In this document: in pieces, positions 1 to 10,288 of the stretch | How positions within the stretch are numbered: the stretch's first letter is position 1 | Layout of the letters: each line of letters starts with the position of its first letter | Assembly (NCBI RefSeq): GCF_963966145.1 | Contig: NC_091053.1 | Span: 248,001-312,000, forward strand | Direction of reading: 5' to 3' | Origin: Tenebrio molitor | Lineage: Eukaryota; Arthropoda; Insecta; Coleoptera; Tenebrionidae | DNA: 64,000 nt | Made by a program: the position numbers and the translations under genes | The notes under the pieces: generated by a model | Databases searched by the model: none | Told to the model about the DNA's origin: nothing | Seen by the model: the letters and a program-made list of their open reading frames with translations, nothing else

Positions 1-223
1 GCCTGATAAACAGTATTATTGTCAGAATTGTGCAACGGTTTGAGTACGTTTAATTAAAAGAGAGACAGAGATATGCCAAAATGAAACACAATGTAACAAG
101 TGTGAACAGAAAGTGCTGTTAGCTTACTGCTATGCCGGGTTTACACATGCAAAGATTATTGGCGCCAAGAGTCTGCCAGCTTAACAGCATACAGATAAGC
201 CTCAGACACAGGTAGTAAACATA

Positions 224-497
224 TTGGGTGATTCAAAATGATTGTGGCCAAGTATGGCAACTATGTACGAAAATTTATGTGAGCAACTGTGTGGATGAGG
301 TAGAGTTGTCATTTGTACGACATTTCATAAGCGTGCATTTGATTTTTTTATATCATTACACATTGATTTGACAGTTTTCAAAATTGCGCGACTATGAACT
401 GTCAAAGAAATATCAACTCTACCCTACCCACACAGTTGCCACATAAATTTTCGTACATAGTTGCCATACTTGGCCACAATCAGTTTGAATCACCCAA
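224..497. mobile_element. 274-bp foldback MITE, TA-flanked
   Basis: About 85 bp at each end are inverted copies with only a few differences. The ends read TTGGGTGATTCAAA, followed by a shared stretch running through TGTGGCCAAGTATGGCAACT to GTAGAGTTG. TA flanks both ends at 222-223 and 498-499. The arms occupy more than half the element, so it could fold into a long hairpin. There is no coding potential; ORFs on either strand here simply read the arms. Confidence 0.8.
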
Positions 498-582
498 TAC
501 ATGTACTTTATATGCAGTAGAAAAATTGTTATTTGATAGAATACAATGTGCTGTAAAACACTCAAATATGCATTTATACATA

Positions 583-799
583 CAGGGTCCCAGAATGAAC
601 CAGCATAATTTTAACCTCAAGCTACTGGTTTTATGTACGAGTAGAACCCGGAAAAAATATTTTAAAAATTCTGTCAAAAAATGAAATGACATTTAATTTT
701 TTGTGGTATGTACAATTTTTTGAATTGCTTTTAGTCTTCTTCGTTGTCCCACAACTTCGTAGGTAAAATTTCGGCACATTAAAAATATGTACACCCTTG
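583..799 (+). mobile_element. 217-bp solo copy of the repeat duplicated at 50395-50913
   Basis: It begins TA-CAGGGTCC and ends CACCCTTG-TA. The body (GCTACTGG, GAAAAAATATTT, AATTCTGTCAAAAAATGAAA, GCTTTTAGTCTTCTTCGTTG, GTAGGTAAAATTTCGGCACA) matches the 206-bp and 208-bp arms at 50395-50600 and 50706-50913 in order. This copy has small indels. It is a non-autonomous element and not a gene. Confidence 0.75.
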
Positions 800-808
800 T
801 ATATTATA

Positions 809-1289
809 CTGGGTGCCCCAAAATTCGCGGAACAACGTAGTAGTACGTTGTTAAGTAGTCATTAAGAGATCAGATAAAAATGTTTAAAAAAATCAATGTT
901 CTTTTTTGTAGAAGATATGGACCTATTCGTTACACTAAATGTGGCAACATTTAAAAACATTCTATGCATCCCAATAGTCTGCAAATATTTAATTTTTGTT
1001 GTATCCATGGAAATGAGAGGGAAAAATCAAAGCCGTGTTGCCGTACGCTGTTTGAGGTAAAACGAACATAAAATTACTACTTGGAAATGCTGGAAATACT
1101 GGCTAGTAAAAGACAAATAGTCAAAATCTTTTTTATTATTTAAAATAAATGAGATCAAAGCTGCACCTTTTGGGCCCCCATATCTTCAAATCTAAGAGGT
1201 ATAGAATTTTTTAATTATTTTTCTCGTTATTTTCTAACATGAATTGACATTACCTCATTGAGTTGTTCCGCGAATCTTGGGGCACCCAG
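809..1289. mobile_element. 481-bp MITE with 28-bp TIRs, TA target duplication
   Basis: The left end CTGGGTGCCCCAAAATTCGC and the reverse complement of the right end CTGGGTGCCCCAAGATTCGC differ at one base and continue as GGAACAAC. TA flanks both ends (807-808 and 1290-1291). The interior is AT-rich and non-coding. The copy looks young because the TIRs are almost identical. The terminal sequence resembles the CAGGGTG ends of several other elements here. Confidence 0.85.
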
Positions 1290-1299
1290 TATTTTATTA

Positions 1300-1550
1300 A
1301 AAATTTAGAGCTAAAAAATCTTTCTTTTTTACTTTCTTACATTAAAAATAGAATAACTTAACGATTCCTATTCTCGAAGCAAATATCTAAGGGCACCCTT
1401 TGCTGAAAACAAACATGTTCAATGATGTCCCGATTAACCATAAACAAATGTCATTCTTGTCAAACGGAGGGAAATTCAAACTTTACACTGTTCCAAACGC
1501 TTTAATTTTTCCAACGCCTACTCAGTCCAGGATTTCATTTGAACGCGCGA
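1300..1550 (+). mobile_element. 5'-truncated copy of the 366-bp MITE family (also at 8631 and 54579)
   Basis: From GAGCTAAAAAATC onward this follows the same order as 8738-8996: TAGAATAAC.TAACGATTCC, TCGAAGCAAATATCTAAGGG, TTTACACTGTTC and the right terminus GGATTTCATTTGAACGCGCG, with TA at 1551-1552. The left 110 bp or so present in the other two copies are missing. The break lies next to the MITE ending at 1289. The ORF crossing this copy is just MITE sequence. Confidence 0.75.
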
Positions 1551-1752
1551 TATATTACATACTTTCAATAAACTATATCTACATATTTTTTGATTACGGA
1601 AAATTAATTCATCACCAAGAAATTTCGCCGACTTCTTACTTTCCTGGGTCAGCGATTAGTGGCACCAACTGATTGGCGCCAGTGCAACTTTCGCATGTTC
1701 CTGTGCTAGTCGAATGACGCCAACAATCTTTGCACATGCAAACCTGGCACTA

Positions 1753-2498
1753 TTGAAACATTATTGACAGCCTGACAGCGTAATCCCAATGCAAAATCGA
1801 CTAAAACATATTGTTCCGTGGACTATCTTGTGCCGAGCACTAGCAAGCAAACTGATCTCGTCTGAGTATTCCGCCGGTGCTTCGCTTTTACAAATATTTT
1901 CTTTCCTCTGTACACGTTCTCCGCAATATTATCATTTTAGAGTGCGTCGGCGGACCTTAAAGAGTACATAACGTAATTAGAATTCTAATGAGTGTGCATT
2001 TACCCACCGCATTTTACACATGTGCTTCGTATTTGTCATTCCGAGCCCAACTAATGTTAAGATACACCGACTGACTATCTGTTGCAATATCGAAATTCGA
2101 TAGAGTGAAATGAAAGCCGGCGTTATGTGCGCAGATCAAAATCTCAACCCGCTGCATTTACCATTATACATTGCGAGGGGCTAAATAGTAATCCACTTGA
2201 ATTTCAATTTCTTGTATAAACAGACTCCATTCGGCTCGGATTTGGAGCTATCTCTTTTGCGCGTAATGGTCAAGGCTCACCGATTCTGTCGAATAATAGC
2301 ATAGTCGGCTCGGAAAAAAATTACAAAGACCCGACCGGTGCGATGACAGCATCCCGAGTGTGACGTCACAGTTAGATTTTCTTTTGTTTATGGAAATGTA
2401 CATCTGATCACACTTCTTGTTTTGGTTGCTATGCTGAACCAGAGTGTTAGTTTCGAGGAAAACTGTAAATACCCGGCAAATAAGGAAGCTTTAGGTGA
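1753..2498. other. Gene-free spacer, nothing recognised
   Basis: Low-GC sequence between the TE nest and the hAT element. I see no exon with splice signals, no terminal repeats and no RNA gene. The short open frame at 1789-1971 has no supporting features. Confidence 0.5.
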
Positions 2499-2506
2499 AT
2501 GTGAAG
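2499..2506. repeat. hAT target-site duplication, left copy
   Basis: ATGTGAAG, repeated exactly at 5535-5542 directly outside the right TIR. Confidence 0.95.
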
Positions 2507-5500
2507 CAGGCGCGTAGCCAGGGGAGGGCCTAGGTGGGCCTGGCCCACCCCAAAATTTGCCGGCCCACCTGTGTGCCCACGTTAAGGAAACTAAGAAAAT
2601 ATTTTTGAATTAAATAAATGTTAAAAAAAAAAAAATTTTTAGAACAAGAAATATAAGTACCTAATCTGAAAAGTAACAATATCCTTTACATACATACATA
2701 ACATTTTTGCCCATAAAAATACTTGAGTCATTAAATCAGACCTGCCCGTCCAAGCTATCGACAACGTTATCATTATCAACTGCTTAGTCGTCAAAAAACA
2801 ATCATATGGGTTAATTCCCGGTTCAGCTTTCAGTTTCTTTCTTTCGTCTTTACCGTCTGGTGTTATAATTGACATTTTATTTTGTGGACTGTGGTACTGT
2901 GTTACTGATTAAAATGAGTGGTAAAAGAACAATACAAGATTTTTTTTCGTCACATAAGAAGCAAAAAAAAAGTGAAGAATCGTCAGAGGAACCATCAACA
3001 AGTACAAAAGTTACTGAAAAGCAGCCTCCTGGCTTTGAAATACTGGTTGAAAGCGCTGAAACTGAAGTTGCCCTTGTGTCCAGTCCTCAATGTACACCAG
3101 ATCTTCAACTTGAAAGTGACGTCTTATCAGACTCAGAGTCCGACCCTGGTGGAGATGATGAAAAATCTCCCGAATTTAACGAATGGTTGTTGGACAAAAA
3201 TAAGCAAAGTGAAAAAGAAAAGCCATCGATTCACAAACAACCTCCAGGACCAGGAGATATTTCACAAAATGTTACTGATGGACCCACGCAACCAATCTTG
3301 AAGTTATTTCCGAGAACGAAATTTAATGATAAATTTAGACAATTTAATAGTTCATGGTATAAACTCTACCCTAGCTGGTTGGAATATAGTGTATTAAATG
3401 ACGGTGCGTTTTGTTTTGTGTGCCGACATTTTTCAGTAAATCCTAGTCAAGTGTTTACTAGTGTTGGTTTTAAAAATTGGAAAAGAGCTTTAGAGAAAGA
3501 ATCTGGATTTAAACAGCATGAAACTAGCTCCGAGCACAGAAACTGTCATCTAAAATGGATTAACTATAGTCAGGTAAAGTCAAATCCAAGAATATCTGTG
3601 GCCAGTCAGATTAATGAAGCTCATTTGGCTCTAGTAAAAGAGAATCGTGAATATTTAGGAATCGTCATTGATATTTTAATGTATACTGCCACACAAAATA
3701 TTGCACAAAGGGGACATCGTGAAAATGAACAGAGTTCTAACCGGGGAAACTTTTTGGAATTATTAAAACTTTTTTCGAAATACAATCTCATTATTAAAAA
3801 AAAATTAGATGAGGATCTACCCCAAAACGCAAAGTATACAAGCCCGCAAATTCAAAATGAAATTTTATATATATGTTCTAAAATGATTTTAGACCAAATA
3901 AGTGCTGAAGTTAATCAGGCTACATGCTTCGCTGTAGTGTGTGACGAAACAAAAGACATTTCCAAAACAGAACAAATTTCGGTAGTGTTACGTTATTATT
4001 TAAAAGGAACTATTTATGAACGATTTATAGGATACAAAGCCGCTAAAGATTTGAACGCTCAAGCACTGCTAACTTATCTTAAAGAACTATTAATTCGATG
4101 TAAAATAGATTTACAAAATTGTGTTGCTCAAACATATGATGGAGCAAATGTGATGAGTGGTCGCTTAAATGGGGTTCAAAAACTTTTCCGTGATGAAGTT
4201 CCAAAAGCTGTGTATGTGCATTGTTTCAATCATCGTATAAATTTAATTACTGTGGATATTTGCAAAAGCCTAGCCCACGGAAAGACATTTTTTGATCTCT
4301 TAGAAGCAGTTTACGTTTTCATATCTGGCTCTGCAGTTCATTCCAAATTTATAGAAACCCAAATGCTTTTAAATCCCAAAAGAAAACCTATTGAATTAAA
4401 AAAAATTTGTTACACACGATGGACAGCACAAGTTCAAGCATGTTCTGCATTTAAACAACTAATTACTGAAATACTTGTATTTTTAAATAAATTAATCATG
4501 GATAAAAGTGATCGGGCACCAGAGGCAAGCGGATTTTTATATCAAATAAATTTCAATTTTATTTTCAATTTATGTATGTATGAAAATATTTTAAAATTAC
4601 TAAAAGGGGTGAGTGACTATTTTCAAAAGGTGTCTTCCAATCTAACGGAGGCGAATATTCTTTTAAAATCTACACAAGACACTTTGAAGGCAATGCGCCA
4701 AAATGACAAACAGTTTGCATTATTATATTCAGAGAGCGTTAAAATTTGTGAAGATAACAACATCGAAATACCAAGTAAGGACACAAAGCCATCCAGAAGA
4801 ATTAAAAAGATTCCAAAGCGCCTAGAACAATATCTCATCACATCAGAACTCGGTATTCAAGAAGAAGAAATGCTTGAAGATTCTCATTTTAAGACAGGAA
4901 TATTTTTCCCCACATTAGACTTAATTTTGCGCGCCATGGATGATCGCTTCAATAAATGCGAACATATTATCAACGCTGTCAGTGTTTTTCATCCAGAAAG
5001 TTCTGTGTTTTTAAAATACGAGTGTGTGGAACCTCTTGCTGCCCATTATGAAATAAATTTGGAAGCCCTTAAAGCAGAACTTATCATTTTGCCACAAACA
5101 ATCGAGCGCTTTGAAAGTGAAAAAAATGTTAAAATTACAAACATATTGCAATTTTTAGATATGCTAGAAGTTTATAAAATAGTTTTTCAACAAGTGTATC
5201 AACTAACAGTAATCTCAGTGACAATACCAGTTTCTAGTGCCGGTTGTGAGAGAACATTTTCCTGTTTGAGGAGACTTAAAACATATATTCGGAACAAAAT
5301 GACTGATGAAAGACTTGATCATCTGGCAATAATAAATATTGAACATTCTACCGCAAAAGCTCTAAACACGGATGAAATTATCAACAAATTTGACGACAGT
5401 CATAATAACAGAAAAATTGCTTTACACTAAGGTAAGTTTTTTGTGTGTTTTATGCCTTCATTAAGCAGCCCACCCAAAAAAATTGTTGGCCCACCTGTGG

Positions 5501-5534
5501 CCCACCTAATATTAGCAACCTGGCTACGCTCCTG
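2507..5534 (+). mobile_element. Complete hAT transposon, 3,028 bp, with 8-bp TSD
   Basis: The 16-bp TIRs are CAGGCGCGTAGCCAGG (left) and CAGGAGCGTAGCCAGG (right, reverse complement), with one mismatch. They are flanked by the perfect 8-bp duplication ATGTGAAG at 2499-2506 and 5535-5542. CAGG-type ends and an 8-bp duplication are hallmarks of hAT elements. Copies of GGTGGGCC/GGCCCACC sit just inside both ends and are likely transposase-binding sites. The single gene inside has no disruptive stop. Perfect target duplication, near-identical TIRs and an open gene together suggest recent and perhaps continuing activity. Confidence 0.95.
2914..5430 (+). CDS. hAT transposase, ZMYM/TTF-finger and DUF4371 type
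   Basis: An 838-residue protein that would cut and paste the surrounding element. The frame is open from 2869, but that position is TTG; the first ATG is at 2914 in an AAAATGA context, giving MSGKRTIQDFFSSHKKQKK. Order of parts: a basic, PIP-like N-terminus (residues 1-20); an acidic disordered linker (20-130); a TTF-type zinc finger (about 130-215) with CFVC at 167-170 and HETSSEH near 202; and a DUF4371/RNase H-like core. The core holds candidate catalytic Asp in VVCDETKD (about 344) and in TYDGANVMSG (about 409), plus the CxxH-like VHCFNHRINL. The C-terminal hATC dimerisation domain contains SSAGCERTFSCLRRLK. The length is normal for this hAT group and no frameshift or stop is seen. The gene is intronless, with the stop TAA at 5428-5430. 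Function is assigned from family knowledge. Confidence 0.93.
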   Translation: MSGKRTIQDFFSSHKKQKKSEESSEEPSTSTKVTEKQPPGFEILVESAETEVALVSSPQCTPDLQLESDVLSDSESDPGGDDEKSPEFNEWLLDKNKQSEKEKPSIHKQPPGPGDISQNVTDGPTQPILKLFPRTKFNDKFRQFNSSWYKLYPSWLEYSVLNDGAFCFVCRHFSVNPSQVFTSVGFKNWKRALEKESGFKQHETSSEHRNCHLKWINYSQVKSNPRISVASQINEAHLALVKENREYLGIVIDILMYTATQNIAQRGHRENEQSSNRGNFLELLKLFSKYNLIIKKKLDEDLPQNAKYTSPQIQNEILYICSKMILDQISAEVNQATCFAVVCDETKDISKTEQISVVLRYYLKGTIYERFIGYKAAKDLNAQALLTYLKELLIRCKIDLQNCVAQTYDGANVMSGRLNGVQKLFRDEVPKAVYVHCFNHRINLITVDICKSLAHGKTFFDLLEAVYVFISGSAVHSKFIETQMLLNPKRKPIELKKICYTRWTAQVQACSAFKQLITEILVFLNKLIMDKSDRAPEASGFLYQINFNFIFNLCMYENILKLLKGVSDYFQKVSSNLTEANILLKSTQDTLKAMRQNDKQFALLYSESVKICEDNNIEIPSKDTKPSRRIKKIPKRLEQYLITSELGIQEEEMLEDSHFKTGIFFPTLDLILRAMDDRFNKCEHIINAVSVFHPESSVFLKYECVEPLAAHYEINLEALKAELIILPQTIERFESEKNVKITNILQFLDMLEVYKIVFQQVYQLTVISVTIPVSSAGCERTFSCLRRLKTYIRNKMTDERLDHLAIINIEHSTAKALNTDEIINKFDDSHNNRKIALH

Positions 5535-5542
5535 ATGTGAAG
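5535..5542. repeat. hAT target-site duplication, right copy
   Basis: ATGTGAAG, identical to 2499-2506. Confidence 0.95.
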
Positions 5543-8500
5543 TATGGAATTTGAACGTCGTGTAAGAAAGCACACTAGATTGAACGTATGATGAAAAGAG
5601 CCGCAGGAGACGTCTTTTGTTTCCTTCGTTGCCAACCGAGTCTATCATTCCATTAAACTCGGGCACTCTGGGAGTAATCCAAACAAAAGGATAACCGCTC
5701 TATTAAGAGCAATCATCTTTATGTTCGCATTCATCTTCCAAGTACACACACTCTGCGTAAACGAAATTTAAATCTGCAGTGAATTTAAAAATCGAGACAT
5801 TTCTGGATCTACCAACGAGCACATGTTTTAAATCGCACAAAAATGTTATCGGAATGATTTGTAGCGCAGTAAAGAAACTACAGAATTCGTAGTCACTATT
5901 GGGATACGACGAAAGAACATCAAGATGGTTAAGGACAATAAAGAAGAGGAGAATTCAATAAAGACAGTCTAATTTATAGGGACATAACATGTGTAATATA
6001 CAGATCCACATGAAAGTTCGAAACGAAACGGAACAACGTGAACTGGTTTGGCAAAAAAAAACTACAAAGACGACTCATCGTGGTTCTGGGAAAAGAAAAA
6101 TTCTTTACCAATGAGTGACAATTTTTTGTAAGACGTAATTGGTGTTTCTTTTTTTAATATGTATATCTTGTGCAATCGTGTAAAGCTTTTCAACCAATAT
6201 TTTTTATAATTCTCTAATTCCGTCTTTGATAAAATTCAAGTGTTATTCGACCACTATATTAAGAAACAACCTAGAACCAGTTCTTTTCTTGTTACTTTCA
6301 TCCCCTTATTTTAGCATCGTTTCCTTAGTTAACAACCCATCAGTGCTACTGAAACCTTCTTCGACTCTTAACCTTATTGGCTTTGAGCCGATCGGTCAAG
6401 CAAAGGCGAATCCTTGTACTAACAGGGATCGAAGTTCTTACTGGTCCTTACCACTAATCCCTTTTACTCGTCATCGAAATCAACTCTACATAAAAACTCC
6501 ACTAGCTCAGAAAAGAAAAGTTTCCAGACTCTCCCAGGACAGCAACGACCCCTAAATTGAATATAGAAAAACATGTGAACAGTCAATAGTTAATGCGTGA
6601 TTGATTATCTATTATTAGTTGTTGACGTAATTTTGGCAAAACAAAGCTAGTTTAGGGATAATTGAGTGATGATGCCTTCGGCAGGCTGCAGCCTGGTTCA
6701 GATTAGCTCCTGCTGTAGCTGGAGTAAATATTCACAGCGGGACCGCTCCATCAAAACCTGTTTGCACTCATTTGAATAATAAGCATATAGGTCCGAAGAG
6801 ATGGCCAAAATTGGAACAGGACAGAGCTGTGCATTCCGTTGTAAAAAAATATTTAATCGAGTTTCTGTAGTTATCGTCGTGATGAACTTAAATTGGTACC
6901 AATTTAACTGACTGCAACGGCCTAATGCAATAAACCAGGACGTAAAAATCAAATTAAAACCAGAAAATAACTGACTCGATTACGCGATAACGTCGATTCT
7001 TCCGTGATTATTTCGACGAAACCGTGTCGAAAATACGTTCACCTGCTGCGAGGACTGGTAAACGAATAAAAACCGTTGTCCGTGATTGCATCGTAAGTTT
7101 TCTAGTTGTCAAGTGGCACGGTGCTAGCAGCGACTCAGCTTTTGTCTTTCAGATTGAAATTAGTGTGAGTATTTTGAACGTGCCGCTTACTTCCAAAAAG
7201 CGTGCACAATACTCAACTTAATTAATTTGTTTTCATTAAGAAACTTTGACGGCTCCTGTTGTGCAACAAAAGCTCGTTCCTGAAAAGGTTCAGGAGCGGC
7301 TTCCAAACTCTTTGGGCGAATTCTACACTTTTTCCAAGTTTTTTTTATTAGATTTTAATTAAATCTCGATCCATTTTGTAAATTGGTTTTTTCGCGTAAC
7401 CGCTAATATCAAAATCCGTGCAATTTTATTAATTTAATATTGATCATCTCCCTTAAAACGGGCAACATTTTTCCATCGAAAATTGGTTGGGAGAGGCGAG
7501 CGCGATTTTTTCTTTCAATAAACGAACCCCTAACGTAAGAGTCTCAATTATTTTCGGCTGTTTTCAATAAGCCTCACTTCACTCCCAGAACAAACTCTGC
7601 TTTTTAAACGAGTTTTCGTGACAATTTTGTCAACGTGTGGTTGCATTAGAAATCGGTTGATTTGGCGTGGGGCTTAATTCGGTGGGTGATAAACGGAATT
7701 TTGAAACTGATTTTGCAGAGACCGAAACGTTAGAAGAGCAGCTGATGAATTATATATTAAGCCAAAATTATTTAGCACTGGCACCTTGCCACCCTGCTCT
7801 CGTGTCTTGTTTGCGAGACTAAAATTAACGAAGACGTTGAACCGTCCTTTTGTGCTAATTAGACGTGGAAATTGTTTGAAGAGGCGCCGAAGTTACTTAA
7901 TTCTCTCTGCTTAGCACCGAATCTGAACACAACAGAAGCGAAGCCAAAAAAAATCAAAGCGAACCGTACCTAGCACGAATCATACGTCACGTTTTTATGA
8001 AATTTTCTTTCTCTGTGACATATCAGAACAAATTTCCATTGGAATTCTGGGTGCGGATTCCCATGTTTCACGATTATGCAATCGAACAACGTGAACCGAG
8101 TAAATTACAACATTAGATAAATTTATGATGCGGCGTCAACGTTTCTCAGAATATTTATTTGCCGATTGTTGCAAACTAATTAATAACGCGTTGCCGTATG
8201 TTGCTGCAACTCCCGTCACAAATTTCACGATAACAACATTCGTTTGCATTTCTGAAAAGCTTCTGTGGATTTTTTCTTGGGAGTTGTAAGCCTCAATGAA
8301 AAAGTTTACAATAGTCGGAATCAAAGAGCGCACTAAAGATGAAAACAGGTCGCTTGTTGCGTTTACTGCACTGAATGCATTTCACCAAAGTACACTTCAA
8401 AAGATCAAAGGAACATTGTTCAGGAATGTCTTCAACGTGTTCGTGGGCGGCGGTAACGTTATCTAATTAGGTGATGTCCCGACACTTGTTCTTGACACTT

Positions 8501-8630
8501 ACATTAATATTTACAAATTTATGCTTGTTGTGATAAGAACAACTGCTTCAACTGCCATTTATGAAGTTGGTTATTAAACTGACAAAAAATCTATTCTGTG
8601 CAAATGAGTGTTCCAGAAAATATCACAATA
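5543..8630. other. 3-kb gene-free stretch
   Basis: No gene is supported. The patch at 6960-7240 is slightly GC-richer. It contains a donor-like GCATC-GTAAGT (near 7089) and an acceptor-like TTTTGTCTTTCAG (near 7153), and could be a non-coding 5' exon or promoter region; that is inference only. A perfect 14-bp palindrome CAGGCTGCAGCCTG lies near 6682. Short open frames on both strands show no protein-family features. Confidence 0.4.
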
Positions 8631-8996
8631 TCGCGCGTTCAAATGAAATCCTGGGCTGGGAAGGCGTTGGAAACCGTCAATTGTTGTGCTTTTTTAAAGC
8701 GTAGATTAATTGGAGCATGTTGACAGCTAACCTAAAACTTAGAGCCAAACATTTTTTCTTTTTTTTCTTTCTTTGCAATGTTTTACATCAAAAATAGAAT
8801 AACGTAACGATTCCTATTCTCGAAGCAAATATCTAAGGGCCCCCTTTGCTGAAAACAAACATATTCAATTATGTCCCGATTAAACATAAACAAATGTCAT
8901 TCGTGTCAAACGGCGGGAAATTCAAACTTTACACTGTTCTAAACGGTTTAATTTTTCCAACGCCTACTCAGCCCAGGATTTCATTTAAACGCCCGA
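8631..8996 (+). mobile_element. 366-bp MITE, full-length reference copy
   Basis: Left end TCGCGCGTTCAAATGAAATC. Right end, reverse complement, TCGGGCGTTTAAATGAAATC. Both continue CTGGGCTG..AGGCGTTGGAAA, and TA lies outside each end (8629-8630 and 8997-8998). A copy of the same length lies inverted at 54579-54944 and a truncated one ends at 1550. No coding sequence. Confidence 0.85.
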
Positions 8997-9833
8997 TATA
9001 AATCTAGGAATAAAAGTAGAAATGGTATTTCTGTAAAATTCAAGATCATTTGAACAAATCCCCCAATAAAAATTTTTTCACGTTTCTGAGAAAACTTTAG
9101 AATTTTCTAGACAACGTACGTCCGTTAGTAATGCAGATGGTTTGTACCCCCGTCAAGGAATTTATTTGAAATTATGAAGTGTGTAGCTTTGATATGATAA
9201 TCCGATTATGTCATCCCTTTTTATCCATCCCGGACAGAATTTCGCGTGTAGTGTTTATTTAAATACCAATAGTCGAATATTGTTTTAAATGAAACAGACC
9301 GTCGCTGCAGTCTAGTGGACGATACAAAAAAAAAAACTATTGAATATCATATTCGCAAGAGCTCCATCGATTTATTTTAATGATTGGGCCAGTGTACCTG
9401 GTCTTTGCGCAGGTAAACAGCGAGACCTGATATTGGCAGCTCATTATTGCTTGTGATTAATTGGTAGAACGAAAAAGCACAACGGTGTTGATTTTAACAA
9501 GTTGGCAACTAGCAATTTTGCGCCGTCGGTCAAATTTTCCATAAAAATACGTCATTTGGAATCCAGTCAAGATTGAATTAAAAATTTGAAACACCACAAA
9601 ATATGACGCACGGTTCAGTTTCGGAACACACAAATATGTGCGGGTAAACTGACGATTTCCTCTTTCTTCATTTTGCACCCTTGAACTTTCCGCCCACCGC
9701 ATCTACCGCCCGTGAAAATTCCTTTTGTTTACTCATCTTTTCGTGTCAAAGCCGCGACTTTGGTAATAAAACCAACCCTCCGCCATGTTGCTTTCCGCGA
9801 TTTTATCACTTAACAACACAAACTTGGTGTCTT

Positions 9834-10285
9834 TTACGGACGAGAACCGTATCCGCGACTCGAATCCAATTTCATCCGGGATTCCCATACAAGTAATCGA
9901 GCACCACGTCTTATCGGTTCAATTGTGAGTAAATCACCGCGGTCGACGGATGCGATCGGATACAAAGCCCCTCGGGATGCAGTTCCAGTTATGTACATTT
10001 GCATGTAAGTGGGTGCACAGCCATCGACAACCCTTATCAACACGTGACAGCGCTCGGGGGTTTGACGATATTTTAGAAGTGAGAAGGAAGAAGAGTCCAG
10101 AGTGTGGCGGCGGATGGGGTTGTGCACCCCAAAGCGCAGGATTGCTCCGAAGAGGTTGTCGGCACACAATCGATTGCACTCGTGTCTGCTATCCAGACGC
10201 AAACTGCAACCGTTGCATTCTGGAAACTGGGAAGTGGTACTTAAAGGGGATGTCCAGGATGTGCCCAACAAATAGACAAAATTGA
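9834..10285. other. GC-richer island with open frames on both strands, unassigned
   Basis: The base composition here is clearly more GC-rich than the flanks, and both a minus-strand frame (10271-9834) and a plus-strand frame (9950-10285) stay open. Neither translation has a recognisable domain. GTGAGT (about 9926) and GTAAGT (about 10006) are donor-like on the plus strand. The island could be a first exon or promoter region of a host gene, or a relict. The coding strand cannot be decided by eye. Confidence 0.3.
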
Positions 10286-10288
10286 CTA

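Larger units (their letters stand above)
133..1750. mobile_element. Outer TA-flanked TIR element hosting a nest of four others
   Basis: The left end (133-167) and the reverse complement of the right end (about 1714-1750) share roughly 30 bp, including a GGTTT..CAT/TGTGCAAAGATT core and TTGGCG. TA lies outside both ends (131-132 and 1751-1752). The two ends are offset by one base, so the exact terminus is uncertain. No coding sequence of its own is visible. The interior is filled by elements at 224-497, 583-799, 809-1289 and a truncated repeat ending at 1550. The family is unknown; TA flanks suggest a Tc1/mariner-type target preference. Confidence 0.55.

Noticed and set aside
394..692. Overlapping sense and antisense ORFs of 96 and 70 codons
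   Set aside because: They read through the arm of a foldback MITE and the end of the CAGGGTG unit.
2869..2913. Longer start for the hAT transposase
   Set aside because: The frame is open to 2869 but that codon is TTG. The ATG at 2914 has a good context and begins the family-like MSGKRT sequence.
9950..10285. Cys-rich small secreted protein on the plus strand
   Set aside because: Cys spacing is irregular, there is no signal peptide, and the opposite strand is equally open.
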